In this document: one piece after another, positions 53,949 to 63,763 of the stretch | Layout of the letters: the number at the start of each line of letters is the position of its first letter | Position numbering within the stretch: position 1 is the stretch's first letter | Source: Streptomyces roseolilacinus | GTDB taxonomy: Bacteria > Actinomycetota > Actinomycetes > Streptomycetales > Streptomycetaceae | Assembly: GCF_014649335.1 (NCBI RefSeq) | Contig: NZ_BMSV01000006.1 | Span: 186,001-250,000, forward strand | Direction of reading: 5' to 3' | DNA: 64,000 bases | Made by a program: the position numbers and the translations under genes | Notes under the pieces: model-generated | Told to the model about the DNA's origin: nothing | Database searches by the model: none | The model's input: only the letters and a program-made list of their open reading frames with translations

Positions 53949-54854
53949 TCACCGCTCCAGCTGGGCGATCCCCTCGGTGGCGATCCGCTCGAAGACGGCC
54001 TCGTCGGCGGCGAACACCGAATCGGGAACGGGCGCGTGCACCACGATCTCGTCGAAACCCAGTTCGGCGTGGCGTCCGGCGAAGTCCACGAAGGCGTCCA
54101 CGGACTCCAGGAGGCCGTTCGCCTCCGGGGTGAACCCGGTCAGCAGGATCTTGTCCGGTTCCCCCGCGTCCCGGCCGGCCTCGGCGCACGCCTTGCCCAG
54201 CTTCCCGAGCTGCTCGCGGAGCGCCGCCAGGGACTGCTCGGGCGTGCCCGTCTCGAACAGCTTCGGGTCCCCCGTGGTGACCCACGCCTGGCCGTGCCGG
54301 GCGGCGAGCCGCATCCCGCGCGGGCCGGTCGCCGCCACGGCGAACGGCAGCCGCGGGCGCTGGACGCAGCCCGGGACGTTGCGCGCCTCGTGCGCCGAGT
54401 AGTGGGTGCCCTCGTGGGTGACGGCCCCCTCGGTGAGGAGCCGGTCGAGCAGCGGCACGAACTCGGCGAACCGGTCCGCCCGCTCCCGCGGCGTCCACGC
54501 CTCCTGCCCGAGCGCCGTCGCGTCGAAGCCGTTGCCGCCCGCGCCGATGCCGAGGGTGATCCGGCCGCCGGAGACGTCGTCCAGGGAGATCAGCTCCTTG
54601 GCGAGGGTGACCGGGTGGCGGAAGTTCGGCGAGGTGACCAGCGTGCCCAGGCGCATCCGGCGGGTGGCCGCCGCCGCGGCCGTCAGCGTCGGCACCGCGC
54701 CGAACCAGGGTCCGTCGCGGAAGGTCCGCCAGGACAGGTGGTCGTACGTGTACGCGGCGTGGAAGCCCAGCTCCTCGGCGCGCGTCCACTGGTCGCGGCC
54801 CCCTTCGTGCCAGCGGCGGACGGGCAGGACCACGGTGCTCAGGCGCAGACTCAT
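53949..54854 (-). CDS. LLM-class (luciferase-like) F420/FMN-dependent oxidoreductase
   Basis: A 301-residue TIM barrel. Start MSLRLSTVVLPVRRWHEGG, then RAEELGFHAAYTYDHLSWRT, PVTLAKELISLDDVSGGRITLGIGAGGN and AATGPRGMRLAARHGQAWVT, which are standard for F420-binding LLM enzymes. Substrate unknown. The start ATG is 41 bases downstream of the kptA stop (54896), so the two are probably cotranscribed. Confidence 0.87.
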   Translation of the reverse strand: MSLRLSTVVLPVRRWHEGGRDQWTRAEELGFHAAYTYDHLSWRTFRDGPWFGAVPTLTAAAAATRRMRLGTLVTSPNFRHPVTLAKELISLDDVSGGRITLGIGAGGNGFDATALGQEAWTPRERADRFAEFVPLLDRLLTEGAVTHEGTHYSAHEARNVPGCVQRPRLPFAVAATGPRGMRLAARHGQAWVTTGDPKLFETGTPEQSLAALREQLGKLGKACAEAGRDAGEPDKILLTGFTPEANGLLESVDAFVDFAGRHAELGFDEIVVHAPVPDSVFAADEAVFERIATEGIAQLER

Positions 54855-54895
54855 GCCCCGAGCCTACGGCCCCGGCCGAACGCGGGTCGCCGTGA

Positions 54896-55438
54896 TCACC
54901 CCGGGAACCGCAGGTAGCGCGGGGGTACGGCGTCCGTGAGCCAGACGCCGTTGGCGCTGACGTGGAAGACGTGGCCGTCGTCGTGCATGGCGCCGGCCTC
55001 CACGGTGAGGACGACCGGCCGGCCCCGCCGGGCCCCGACCCGCGACGCGGTCTCCCGGTCGGGGGAGAGGTGGACGTGGTGGCGGTTCATGGGGCGCAGG
55101 CCCTCGGCCCGGATCGCGCCCAGGCACGGGGCGACGGTGCCGTGGTGGAGGTGCGCGGGCGGGGTGGCGGGCGGCAGGCCGAGGTCCACGTCGACGGTGT
55201 GGCCCTGGCTCGCCCGGATGCGGTCGCCGTCGACGGCGAAGCGCCGCTTGTCGTTCGTCGCGACGACGTGCTCCAGCTCGGCGCGGCTGACCGGCATGCC
55301 GTGCCGGTCCATGGCCCGCAGCAGCTCGTCGACGGCGACCCAGCCCTGCGGGTCGAGGACGAGGCCGATCCGCTCGGGCTGGTGGCGCAGATGCCGTGAG
55401 AGGTACTTCGACACCTTCACGGTGCGTCTTTCGTCCAT
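54896..55438 (-). CDS. kptA: RNA 2'-phosphotransferase (Tpt1/KptA family)
   Basis: 180 residues. N-terminal KVSKYLSRHLRHQPERIGLVLDPQGWV winged helix (SKYLSRHLRH contains the RNA-binding Arg/His), and C-terminal ADP-ribosyl transferase-like domain with HLHHGTV, NRHHVHLSPDRETA and VEAGAMHDDGHVFHVSANGVWLTD. The eukaryotic enzyme removes the 2'-phosphate left by tRNA splicing, moving it to NAD+. Bacteria lack that splicing, so the native role is unclear (RNA repair or NAD-dependent dephosphorylation have been proposed). ATG 55438 has no SD. DnaA-box-like sites lie upstream. Confidence 0.9.
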   Translation of the reverse strand: MDERRTVKVSKYLSRHLRHQPERIGLVLDPQGWVAVDELLRAMDRHGMPVSRAELEHVVATNDKRRFAVDGDRIRASQGHTVDVDLGLPPATPPAHLHHGTVAPCLGAIRAEGLRPMNRHHVHLSPDRETASRVGARRGRPVVLTVEAGAMHDDGHVFHVSANGVWLTDAVPPRYLRFPG

Positions 55439-55496
55439 GGGGAGAGCGTGGCAGGGATCACGCCCGTCCTGCCACAGAAAAACGGCGGAGCAGGTT

Positions 55497-55550
55497 TGGT
55501 CCACAACCAACTGCACTTATCCACAGGGTTTTTGACGATTCTGTGGACAA
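55497..55550. promoter_or_regulatory. Three DnaA-box-like sites between kptA and the MerR gene
   Basis: TGGTCCACA (55497), TTATCCACA (55517) and TGTGGACAA (55542, reverse of the preferred TTGTCCACA). All three fall within 54 bases in the 210-base gap that should hold the kptA promoter. Confidence 0.65.
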
Positions 55551-55648
55551 CCGGCCCGCCCTCCGGGCGCCTTGGGTCTTCCTCTCCGGACCCCCTGGGC
55601 CCTCCCCCCGGGCGTCGCCGCCCCCATGCGGGCTCCCCGGCGCTCCCC

Positions 55649-56605
55649 TCAGGCTTCCGGGACGCCCGCGGAGCCCTCCCGGGCCTGGGCGGTGAGCGCG
55701 TCCAACGTCCTCGCCCGCACCTCCCGTTCGGCGGCCGCCGCGATGAACGCCGACGCGTTCTCCGTGCCGACCAGACCGTGCACCGCCCGGACCGTCGCGG
55801 CGGGCAGGACGACCGCGCGCGGCTCCTCGCCCCGCTCCTGCGGGCCGCCCGGGGAGAGGTGCCGCCGCAGGTGGCGGTCGGCGAGGATCCGCATGGCGCG
55901 GGCGAGTTCGGCGTCCACCGCCTGCCGGGCGAGCGGGCGCAGCCGCCGTACCAGGACCGCCGCCCCGGCCGCGTCCGCGTCCGTCGGCGGCCGGTGGCCG
56001 AGGTAGCGGGCGAAGACGTGCTCGGTGGTGAACTCCAGGAACCGCGAGGCGATGTGCTCCACCTGGGTCCGCAGCTCCCGCAGGTGACCGGCGACGGCGA
56101 GCAGCGGCACCCCCGCCGCGTACAGCTCCACCGCCACCGCCAGCTCCTGCGGGCTCGGCACCAGGAACTCGTCGTCCCTGCCCGGCACCCGTTCCAGTAC
56201 GCCCAGCTCGACGGCCTCCTCCACGGCCCGCTCGTCGGGGGTGCCGCCGAACGCGGCGTCCAGCTGCGCGCGCGTGACGCGGTCGGCCTGCTCGTCGGTC
56301 CACGGCCCGGCCACCTCGGCGACCAGGCCCAGCACGCCGCCCAGGCCCCGGCCGGTGTCCCAGGCCTCCAGCAGTTCCTTGATGGAGGCCAGGGTGTAGC
56401 CCCGGTCGAGCAGGTCGGCGATCTGCCGCAGCCGCGCCAGGTGCGCTTCCCCGTACACGTTGGACCGGCCGCGCCGCTCGGGTCGCGGCAGCAGGCCGCG
56501 GTCCTGGTAGGCGCGGATCGTCCGGACCGTGGCGCCGCTGAGGTGCGCCAGGTCCTCGATCCGGTACTCGACCGCCGGGCTCCGGCCGGCCGGCTGCTCG
56601 GACAC
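55649..56605 (-). CDS. MerR family transcriptional regulator
   Basis: 318 residues. N-terminal MerR helix-turn-helix (VEYRIEDLAHLSGATVRTIRAYQDRGLLPRPERRGRSNVY, then IADLLDRGYTLASIKELLEAW) followed by a long helical effector domain of about 220 residues without metal-binding Cys motifs. The effector is therefore more likely an organic ligand. GTG 56605 has GGGGAG upstream. It is 62 bases downstream of the hydrolase-SDR fusion, suggesting a shared leftward transcript and possible control of that gene. Confidence 0.88.
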   Translation of the reverse strand: MSEQPAGRSPAVEYRIEDLAHLSGATVRTIRAYQDRGLLPRPERRGRSNVYGEAHLARLRQIADLLDRGYTLASIKELLEAWDTGRGLGGVLGLVAEVAGPWTDEQADRVTRAQLDAAFGGTPDERAVEEAVELGVLERVPGRDDEFLVPSPQELAVAVELYAAGVPLLAVAGHLRELRTQVEHIASRFLEFTTEHVFARYLGHRPPTDADAAGAAVLVRRLRPLARQAVDAELARAMRILADRHLRRHLSPGGPQERGEEPRAVVLPAATVRAVHGLVGTENASAFIAAAAEREVRARTLDALTAQAREGSAGVPEA

Positions 56606-56667
56606 GTTCGCTCCCCACTGCCCCGGGCCGTCCCGCCAGGGATGGTACGGCCGCGGCGCCGGCCCGC

Positions 56668-58437
56668 TCACAGCGGCGGCGACACCCTGGCCACGGCCCG
56701 CAGCGCGCCCGGCGCGACGCGGGACAGCAGGTGCGCGACCCGGGCCTCCGGGGTCACCGGCACCATCGCCCGGTTCTCCACGACCGCCCGCAGGATCGCG
56801 GCGGCGACCTTCTCCGGCGGGTAGTTCCGCAGCGCGTACCTCCGCGCCGTGCGCTCGCGCAGCCGGCCCTCCTCCGCCTGCGACACCCCGGTGAAGCGCG
56901 CCGTCGACGTGATGCCCGTGTTCACGAAGCCGGGGCAGACCGCCGTGACGCCGACGCCCCGCCCGGCCAGCTCGGCCCGCAGGGACTCGCTGAGCATCAG
57001 CACCGCCGCCTTCGACGTGCCGTACGCGGGCAGCAGCCTGGTGGGCTGGAACGCGGCCGCCGACGCCGTGTTCACGATGTGGCCGCCCTGCCCGCGCTCC
57101 ACCATCTGCCGCCCGAAGACCCGACAGCCGTGGATGACGCCCCACAGGTTGACGTCGAGGACCTTCCGCCAGTCGTCCGCCGTGGTGTCGAAGAACGACC
57201 CCGACAGGCCGATCCCGGCGTTGTTCACCAGCACGTCCACCGTGCCGTGCGCGGCGGCGACCCGCGCGGCGAGCTTCTCCATCGCCTGCTCGTCGCTCAC
57301 GTCCACCGCCTCCGGCCACGCGCCGGGCGCCCCGAGCCGCAGCGCCCGCTCCGCCGTGCGCGCCGCGCCCTCCGCGTCCCGGTCGACGGCCACCACCCGT
57401 GCCCCGACCTCGGCGAACGCCAGGGCCGTCGCCCGCCCGATGCCGCTCGCCGCACCCGTCACCAGCACCAGCTGCCCGCCGAACCGGTCGGCGTACCGCC
57501 GCCCCGACACCACGGCGGGCGGCACCCCGGCGCCCTCCCCCTCGTGCGCCGTCACGAACTCGGCGATCCACGCGGACAGCTGGTCCGGACGCGTGCGCGG
57601 CACCCAGTGCTTCGCCGGCAGCGTGCGCCGCACCAGCCGCGGCGCCCACCGGGGCAGGTCGTCGTACAGCCGCTCCGACAGGAACGCGTCCCCGGTCGGC
57701 GTGATCAGCTGCACCGGCACGTGCGCGTGCGCGTCCGGGCGGGGACGCCGCATCCGGGAGCGGACGTTGTCCCGGTACAGCCACGCGCCGTGCGCCGCGT
57801 CCGACGGCAGGGACCCGGTCGGGTACCCCTCCACGGACACCTTCTCGACCCGGCGCAGGAGGTCCGGCCACCGCCTGCCGAGGGGCCCGCGCCAGGCGAG
57901 CTCCGGCAGCACGGGCGTGTGCAGCAGGTAGACGTACCAGGACCGGGCGCCCTGCCCGAGCAGCTGGCCCACCCGGCGCGGTGTCGGGCGCCCCACCCGC
58001 TCCTTGATCCAGTGGCCGAAGTGGTCCAGGGACGGCCCCGACACCGACGTGAACGAGGCGATCCGGCCCTCGGTCCGCCTGACCGTGGCGAACTCCCACC
58101 CCTGCACCGACCCCCAGTCGTGCCCCACCAGGTGCACCGGGCGGTCCGGGCTGACCGCGTCCGCGACCGCCAGGAAGTCGTCCGTCAGCTTCTCCAGCGT
58201 GAAACCGCCGCGCAGCGGCACCGGAGCCGTCGACCGGCCGTGCCCCCGCACGTCGTACAGGACGACGTGGAACCGGTCGGCCAGCCGCAGGGCGACCTCG
58301 GACCACACCTCCTTCGAGTCCGGGTAGCCGTGCACCAGCACCACGGTCGGCCGCTGCGGGTCACCCGTCTCGGCGACGCACAGCTCGATCCCGCCCGTGC
58401 GGATCCAGCGCTCGCGGGCGCCCCTCAGCAGACCCAT
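56668..58437 (-). CDS. Alpha/beta hydrolase - short-chain dehydrogenase fusion protein
   Basis: 589 residues in two enzyme domains. Residues 1-295: alpha/beta hydrolase of the epoxide-hydrolase/haloalkane-dehalogenase type (VVLVHGYPDSKEVWSEV, HLVGHDWGSVQGWEF with nucleophile Asp, and a late PTGDAFLSERL and HWVPRTRPD His). Residues 310-589: classical SDR (LVTGAASGIGRATALAF, NNAGIG, the active-site YGTSK). The pair may hydrolyse then oxidise one substrate; which one is unknown. ATG 58437 has GGGGGAAG upstream. It is divergent from the ABC operon. Confidence 0.87.
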   Translation of the reverse strand: MGLLRGARERWIRTGGIELCVAETGDPQRPTVVLVHGYPDSKEVWSEVALRLADRFHVVLYDVRGHGRSTAPVPLRGGFTLEKLTDDFLAVADAVSPDRPVHLVGHDWGSVQGWEFATVRRTEGRIASFTSVSGPSLDHFGHWIKERVGRPTPRRVGQLLGQGARSWYVYLLHTPVLPELAWRGPLGRRWPDLLRRVEKVSVEGYPTGSLPSDAAHGAWLYRDNVRSRMRRPRPDAHAHVPVQLITPTGDAFLSERLYDDLPRWAPRLVRRTLPAKHWVPRTRPDQLSAWIAEFVTAHEGEGAGVPPAVVSGRRYADRFGGQLVLVTGAASGIGRATALAFAEVGARVVAVDRDAEGAARTAERALRLGAPGAWPEAVDVSDEQAMEKLAARVAAAHGTVDVLVNNAGIGLSGSFFDTTADDWRKVLDVNLWGVIHGCRVFGRQMVERGQGGHIVNTASAAAFQPTRLLPAYGTSKAAVLMLSESLRAELAGRGVGVTAVCPGFVNTGITSTARFTGVSQAEEGRLRERTARRYALRNYPPEKVAAAILRAVVENRAMVPVTPEARVAHLLSRVAPGALRAVARVSPPL

Positions 58438-58648
58438 GCCACTTCCCCCGTCCCGTAGGCGCCCGCACGCGGCGCGCGCTCCGTCACGTTGACACCAACG
58501 AATGTGACCATGCCCGGCGGCGGCGTCAAGGGTGCGTGATCCGCCTGTGGACGACCCGGCGCGGCTGCCCCTCCCGTACGGGGTCGTACGCCTGGAGTCG
58601 GACAAGGATCCAACCGTCAGGGCTGACGTGGACCGCGGTACCCGCCAC

Positions 58649-58661
58649 TACGGTCGAAGCG
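58649..58661 (+). promoter_or_regulatory. Candidate -10 for a leaderless ABC-operon transcript
   Basis: TACGGT (58649-58654) ends 6 bases before the GTG of the first ABC gene, which has no SD. TGACGT at 58624-58629 is a weak -35 (19-base spacer). Confidence 0.35.
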
Positions 58662-59635
58662 TGACTGTGATCGCCACCGAAAGCCTCAGCAAGCGGTTCC
58701 CCCGGGTGACCGCTCTCGACCGGCTCTCCCTGGACATCGGGCCCGGTGTGACCGGACTTGTGGGTGCCAACGGAGCCGGCAAGTCGACAATGATCAAGAT
58801 CCTGCTGGGTCTGTCCCCCGCCACCGAGGGCCGCGCCGAGGTCCTCGGCCTCGACGTGGTGACGGACGGGCCCGCCATCCGCGAGCGCGTCGGCTACATG
58901 CCGGAGCACGACTGCCTGCCGCCGGACGTCTCGGCCACCGAGTTCGTCGTCCACATGGCCCGCATGTCGGGCCTCCCACCCGCGGCGGCCCGCGAGCGCA
59001 CCGCCGACACGCTGCGCCACGTCGGCCTGTACGAGGAGCGGTACCGCCCCATGGGCGGCTACTCCACCGGCATGAAGCAGCGCGTGAAGCTCGCCCAGGC
59101 GCTGGTCCACGACCCGCAGCTGGTCCTCCTCGACGAGCCGACGAACGGCCTCGACCCGGTCGGCCGCGACGAGATGCTGGGCCTCATCCGCCGCGTCTGG
59201 ACGGACTTCGGCATCTCGGTGCTGGTCACGTCGCACCTGCTCGGCGAACTGGAGCGGACCTGCGACCACGTCGTCGTCATCGACGGCGGGCGCCTCCTGC
59301 GCTCCAGCTCCACCAGCGACTTCACCCAGACCACCACCACCGTCGCCGTCGAGGTCACCGACTCCGACACCCACCCCGACGGCACGGCGGCCCTCCGCGC
59401 GGCGCTCACCGCCGCCGGAGTCACCCTCCACGCGCGCGTGGAGGAGGGCCTGCCCGGCGCCGGCCACGTCCTCCTGCTGGAGGCCACCGGCGAGGAGACC
59501 TACGACACGGTGCGCGACACCGTCGCCGACCTGGGGCTCGGCCTCGTCCGCATGGAACAGCGCCGCCACCACATAGCCGAGGTGTTCCGCCCCGGCACCG
59601 CGGCCGACCAGTCCCCGGAGGTGCAGGCCCGATGA
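58661..59635 (+). CDS. ABC exporter ATP-binding protein 1
   Basis: A 324-residue ABC-2-type ATPase. Walker A VGANGAGKST, signature GGYSTGMKQRVKLAQAL, Walker B LVLLDEPTNGLDP, H-loop VTSHLLGEL. A C-terminal extension (DUF4162-like; about 220-324) is typical of this subfamily. It overlaps the permease gene by 4 bases (ATGA), so the two are coupled. It is the first of four genes, ATPase-permease-ATPase-permease, on one unit. Substrate unknown; drug, lipid or peptide export are all possible. Confidence 0.92.
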   Translation: MTVIATESLSKRFPRVTALDRLSLDIGPGVTGLVGANGAGKSTMIKILLGLSPATEGRAEVLGLDVVTDGPAIRERVGYMPEHDCLPPDVSATEFVVHMARMSGLPPAAARERTADTLRHVGLYEERYRPMGGYSTGMKQRVKLAQALVHDPQLVLLDEPTNGLDPVGRDEMLGLIRRVWTDFGISVLVTSHLLGELERTCDHVVVIDGGRLLRSSSTSDFTQTTTTVAVEVTDSDTHPDGTAALRAALTAAGVTLHARVEEGLPGAGHVLLLEATGEETYDTVRDTVADLGLGLVRMEQRRHHIAEVFRPGTAADQSPEVQAR

Positions 59636-60510
59636 GTGCCGAGACGCAGATCCACAACATCGGGTACCGCAAGTACGACGGTCCCCGCCTCGGCCGCGCC
59701 TACGCGCGCAGGTCCCTGTACGTGCAGTCCCTGCGCGGGGCGTACGGACTCGGCCGCAGCGCCAAGTCGAAGGTGCTGCCGATGATCCTCTTCGGCATCA
59801 TGTGCGCCCTGGCGCTGATCGTCGTCGCGGTCGCCGTGATCGCCAAGTCCGAGACCCTGCTGATCGACTACACCCGCTACGCCATCGTCATGCAGCTGGT
59901 CATCGCCCTGTACGTGGCCTCCCAGGCCCCGCAGTCCGTCTCGCGCGACCTGCGCTTCCGCAGCGTCCCGCTGTACTTCTCCCGTCCGATCGAGCGGGGC
60001 GACTACGTCCTCGCCAAGTACGGCGCGATGGCGTCCGCCCTGTTCATCCTGACCGCCTCGCCGCTGCTCATCCTCTACGTGGGCTCGCTGCTGGCGAAGA
60101 TGGACTTCGGCGACCAGACGAAGGGCTTCGGGCAGGGGCTGGTGTCGGTGGCGCTGCTGTCCCTCCTCTTCGGCGGGATCGGCCTGGTCCTGGCCGCCCT
60201 GACGCCCCGCCGCGGCTTCGGCGTCGCGGCGGTGATCGCCGCGCTCTTCATCTCGTACGGCGCCGTCGTCACCGTCCAGGCCATCGCCTGGAGCACGGAC
60301 AACCTGCAAGCCGTGACCTGGCTCGGCCTGTTCTCGCCGATCACCCTCATCGACGGCGTGCAGACCGCCTTCCTCGGCGCCTCCACCTCCTTCCCGGGCG
60401 AGGCGGGACCCGGCGCCGGCGCCGGCACGGTCTACCTCCTGGTCGTCCTCGCGCTCATCGCCGGCTCGTACGCCGTCCTGATGCGCCGCTACCGAAAGGT
60501 CGGGCTGTGA
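59632..60510 (+). CDS. ABC exporter permease 1 (ABC-2 type)
   Basis: A 292-residue membrane protein with a cytoplasmic start (ETQIHNIGYRKYDGPRLGRAYARRSLYVQSLRG) and six membrane helices, for instance VLPMILFGIMCALALIVVAVAVIA and MASALFILTASPLLILYVGSLL. The RSVPLYFSRPIERGDYVLAKY loop is characteristic of ABC-2 permeases. Overlaps both neighbouring ATPase genes by 4 bases. Confidence 0.9.
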   Translation: MSAETQIHNIGYRKYDGPRLGRAYARRSLYVQSLRGAYGLGRSAKSKVLPMILFGIMCALALIVVAVAVIAKSETLLIDYTRYAIVMQLVIALYVASQAPQSVSRDLRFRSVPLYFSRPIERGDYVLAKYGAMASALFILTASPLLILYVGSLLAKMDFGDQTKGFGQGLVSVALLSLLFGGIGLVLAALTPRRGFGVAAVIAALFISYGAVVTVQAIAWSTDNLQAVTWLGLFSPITLIDGVQTAFLGASTSFPGEAGPGAGAGTVYLLVVLALIAGSYAVLMRRYRKVGL

Positions 60511-61418
60511 CCACCCTCCACATCGACCACGCGTCCCGCTGGTTCGGCAACGTCGTCGCCGTCAACGACGTCACCATGACCATCGGCCCCGGCGTGACCG
60601 GCCTCCTCGGCCCGAACGGCGCCGGGAAGTCCACCCTCATCAACATGATGGGCGGCTTCCTCGCCCCCTCCACCGGCACCGTCACCCTCGACGGCCGGCC
60701 GATCTGGCGCAACGAGTCCGTCTACGGCCACATCGGCGTCGTGCCGGAGCGGGAGGCGATGTACGACTTCCTCACCGGCCGCGAGTTCGTCGTCGCCAAC
60801 GCCGAACTGCACGGCCTCGGCGCGGCGGAGGCGCAGCGCGCGCTCGCCACCGTCGAGATGGAGGACGCGCAGGACCGGAAGATCGGCACGTACAGCAAGG
60901 GCATGCGGCAGCGCGTGAAGATGGCCTCGGCCCTCGTCCACGACCCGTCCGTGCTCCTCCTCGACGAGCCGTTCAACGGCATGGACCCGCGCCAGCGCAT
61001 GCAGCTGATGGACCTGCTGCGGCGCATGGGCGCGGACGGCCGCACCGTCCTGTTCTCGTCGCACATCCTGGAGGAGGTCGAGCAGCTCGCCTCCCACATC
61101 GAGGTCATCGTCGCCGGACGGCACGCGGCCAGCGGCGACTTCCGCCGCATCCGCCGCCTGATGACCGACCGCCCGCACCGCTACCTGGTGCGCTCCAGCG
61201 ACGACCGGGCCCTGGCCGCCGCGCTCATCGCCGACCCGTCCACCGCCGGCATCGAGGTGGACGTGCGCGAGGGCGTCCTGCGGGTGCAGGCGGTGGACTT
61301 CGGCCGGTTCACGGAGCTGCTGCCGCGGGTCGCCCGGGAGCACTCCATCCGACTGCTGACGGTCTCGCCCTCGGACGAGTCCCTCGAGTCGGTCTTCTCC
61401 TATCTCGTCGCGGCCTGA
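60507..61418 (+). CDS. ABC exporter ATP-binding protein 2
   Basis: A 303-residue second ATPase, a diverged paralog of the first. Walker A LLGPNGAGKST, signature TYSKGMRQRVKMASAL, Walker B VLLLDEPFNGMDP, H-loop FSSHILEEV. GTG 60507 overlaps the permease stop (GTGA). With permease 2 it may form a separate pump, or the four proteins may form one heteromeric transporter. Confidence 0.92.
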   Translation: MTTLHIDHASRWFGNVVAVNDVTMTIGPGVTGLLGPNGAGKSTLINMMGGFLAPSTGTVTLDGRPIWRNESVYGHIGVVPEREAMYDFLTGREFVVANAELHGLGAAEAQRALATVEMEDAQDRKIGTYSKGMRQRVKMASALVHDPSVLLLDEPFNGMDPRQRMQLMDLLRRMGADGRTVLFSSHILEEVEQLASHIEVIVAGRHAASGDFRRIRRLMTDRPHRYLVRSSDDRALAAALIADPSTAGIEVDVREGVLRVQAVDFGRFTELLPRVAREHSIRLLTVSPSDESLESVFSYLVAA

Positions 61419-61433
61419 AGGGAGCCCTCGACC

Positions 61434-62156
61434 ATGTACCACCCCACCGTCGCCCGGCTCACCTACCGCGGCCTCCTCGGCCGCCGCCGCGCCGCCATCC
61501 TCTTCGTCCTGCCCGTCCTCCTCGTCGCCATCTCGGCCGCCGTCCGCCTCTTCAACGGCGCCGACGACCAGGTCGCCGCCGACCTCCTCGGCGGGTTCGC
61601 GCTCGCCACGATGGTGCCGCTGATCGGCGTCATCGCGGGCACGGGCGCGATCGGCCCGGAGATCGACGACGGCTCGATCGTCTACCTCCTCGCCAAGCCG
61701 GTGAAGCGCCCCACGATCATCTTCACCAAGCTGATCGTCGCCATCGGCGTGACCATGGTCTTCTCGGCCGTCCCGACCCTGATCGCCGGTCTGGTCCTCA
61801 ACGGCAACGGCCAGCAGGTCGCGGTCGCGTACACCGTCGCCGCGCTCGTCGCGTCGATCGCCTACAGCGCCCTCTTCCTCCTCTTCGGCACGGTCAGCCG
61901 GCACGCGGTCGTCTTCGGCCTCGTCTACGTGCTGGTCTGGGAGAGCCTGTTCGGCAGCATCATCTCCGGGGCGCGGACGCTGAGCGTCCAGCAGTGGGCC
62001 CTCGCGGTCGCCGACAAGGTGACCCAGGGCGAGGGGCTCGTCTCCTCCGACGTGTCGCTGCCGGTCGCGGCGGTGCTGCTGGCCGTGGTGACCGTCGCCG
62101 CCACCTGGTTCGCCGGGTGGAAGCTGCGGACCCTGACGCTGGCGGGGGAGGAGTAG
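61434..62156 (+). CDS. ABC exporter permease 2 (ABC-2 type)
   Basis: A 240-residue protein with six membrane helices (AAILFVLPVLLVAISAAVRLF through AAVLLAVVTVAATWFAG). The loop GPEIDDGSIVYLLAKPVKRPTIIFTKL is the ABC-2 permease signature. It starts 15 bases after ATPase 2, and the ABC operon terminator follows the stop. Confidence 0.9.
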   Translation: MYHPTVARLTYRGLLGRRRAAILFVLPVLLVAISAAVRLFNGADDQVAADLLGGFALATMVPLIGVIAGTGAIGPEIDDGSIVYLLAKPVKRPTIIFTKLIVAIGVTMVFSAVPTLIAGLVLNGNGQQVAVAYTVAALVASIAYSALFLLFGTVSRHAVVFGLVYVLVWESLFGSIISGARTLSVQQWALAVADKVTQGEGLVSSDVSLPVAAVLLAVVTVAATWFAGWKLRTLTLAGEE

Positions 62157-62166
62157 GGGCCGGCGC

Positions 62167-62190
62167 GGGCCGTCCCGGTGGGGACGGCCC
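62167..62190 (+). terminator. Terminator of the ABC operon
   Basis: GGGCCGTCCC (62167-62176) and GGGACGGCCC (62181-62190) form a perfect 10-bp stem with a 4-base loop, 10 bases after the stop. Confidence 0.85.
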
Positions 62191-62282
62191 CGCAGCGGCC
62201 GGGGCCGAGCGGGATTACTGTGGGCCCCGGGCGCGACCCGCACGGCCCGTACGACCCGCACTCACACTCTGGGGAGCAAGCC

Positions 62283-63686
<1,404 letters not shown>

Positions 63687-63717
63687 TCGGCCCACCGCGC
63701 CCGGACTCCGGGCGGGG

Positions 63718-63756
63718 GCGGCTCCCCGGGCGGGGCCGCCCCGCCCGGGGAGCCGC
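63718..63756. terminator. Bidirectional terminator after lpdA
   Basis: Two 19-base perfect arms (63718-63736 and 63738-63756) with one base between, placed between convergent lpdA and the HAD gene. Confidence 0.85.
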
Positions 63757-63763
63757 TCGGACC

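Noticed and set aside
58546..58554. Single TCGTCCACA DnaA-box-like site before the ABC operon
   Set aside because: An isolated nine-base near-match occurs by chance; no neighbours within 200 bases.
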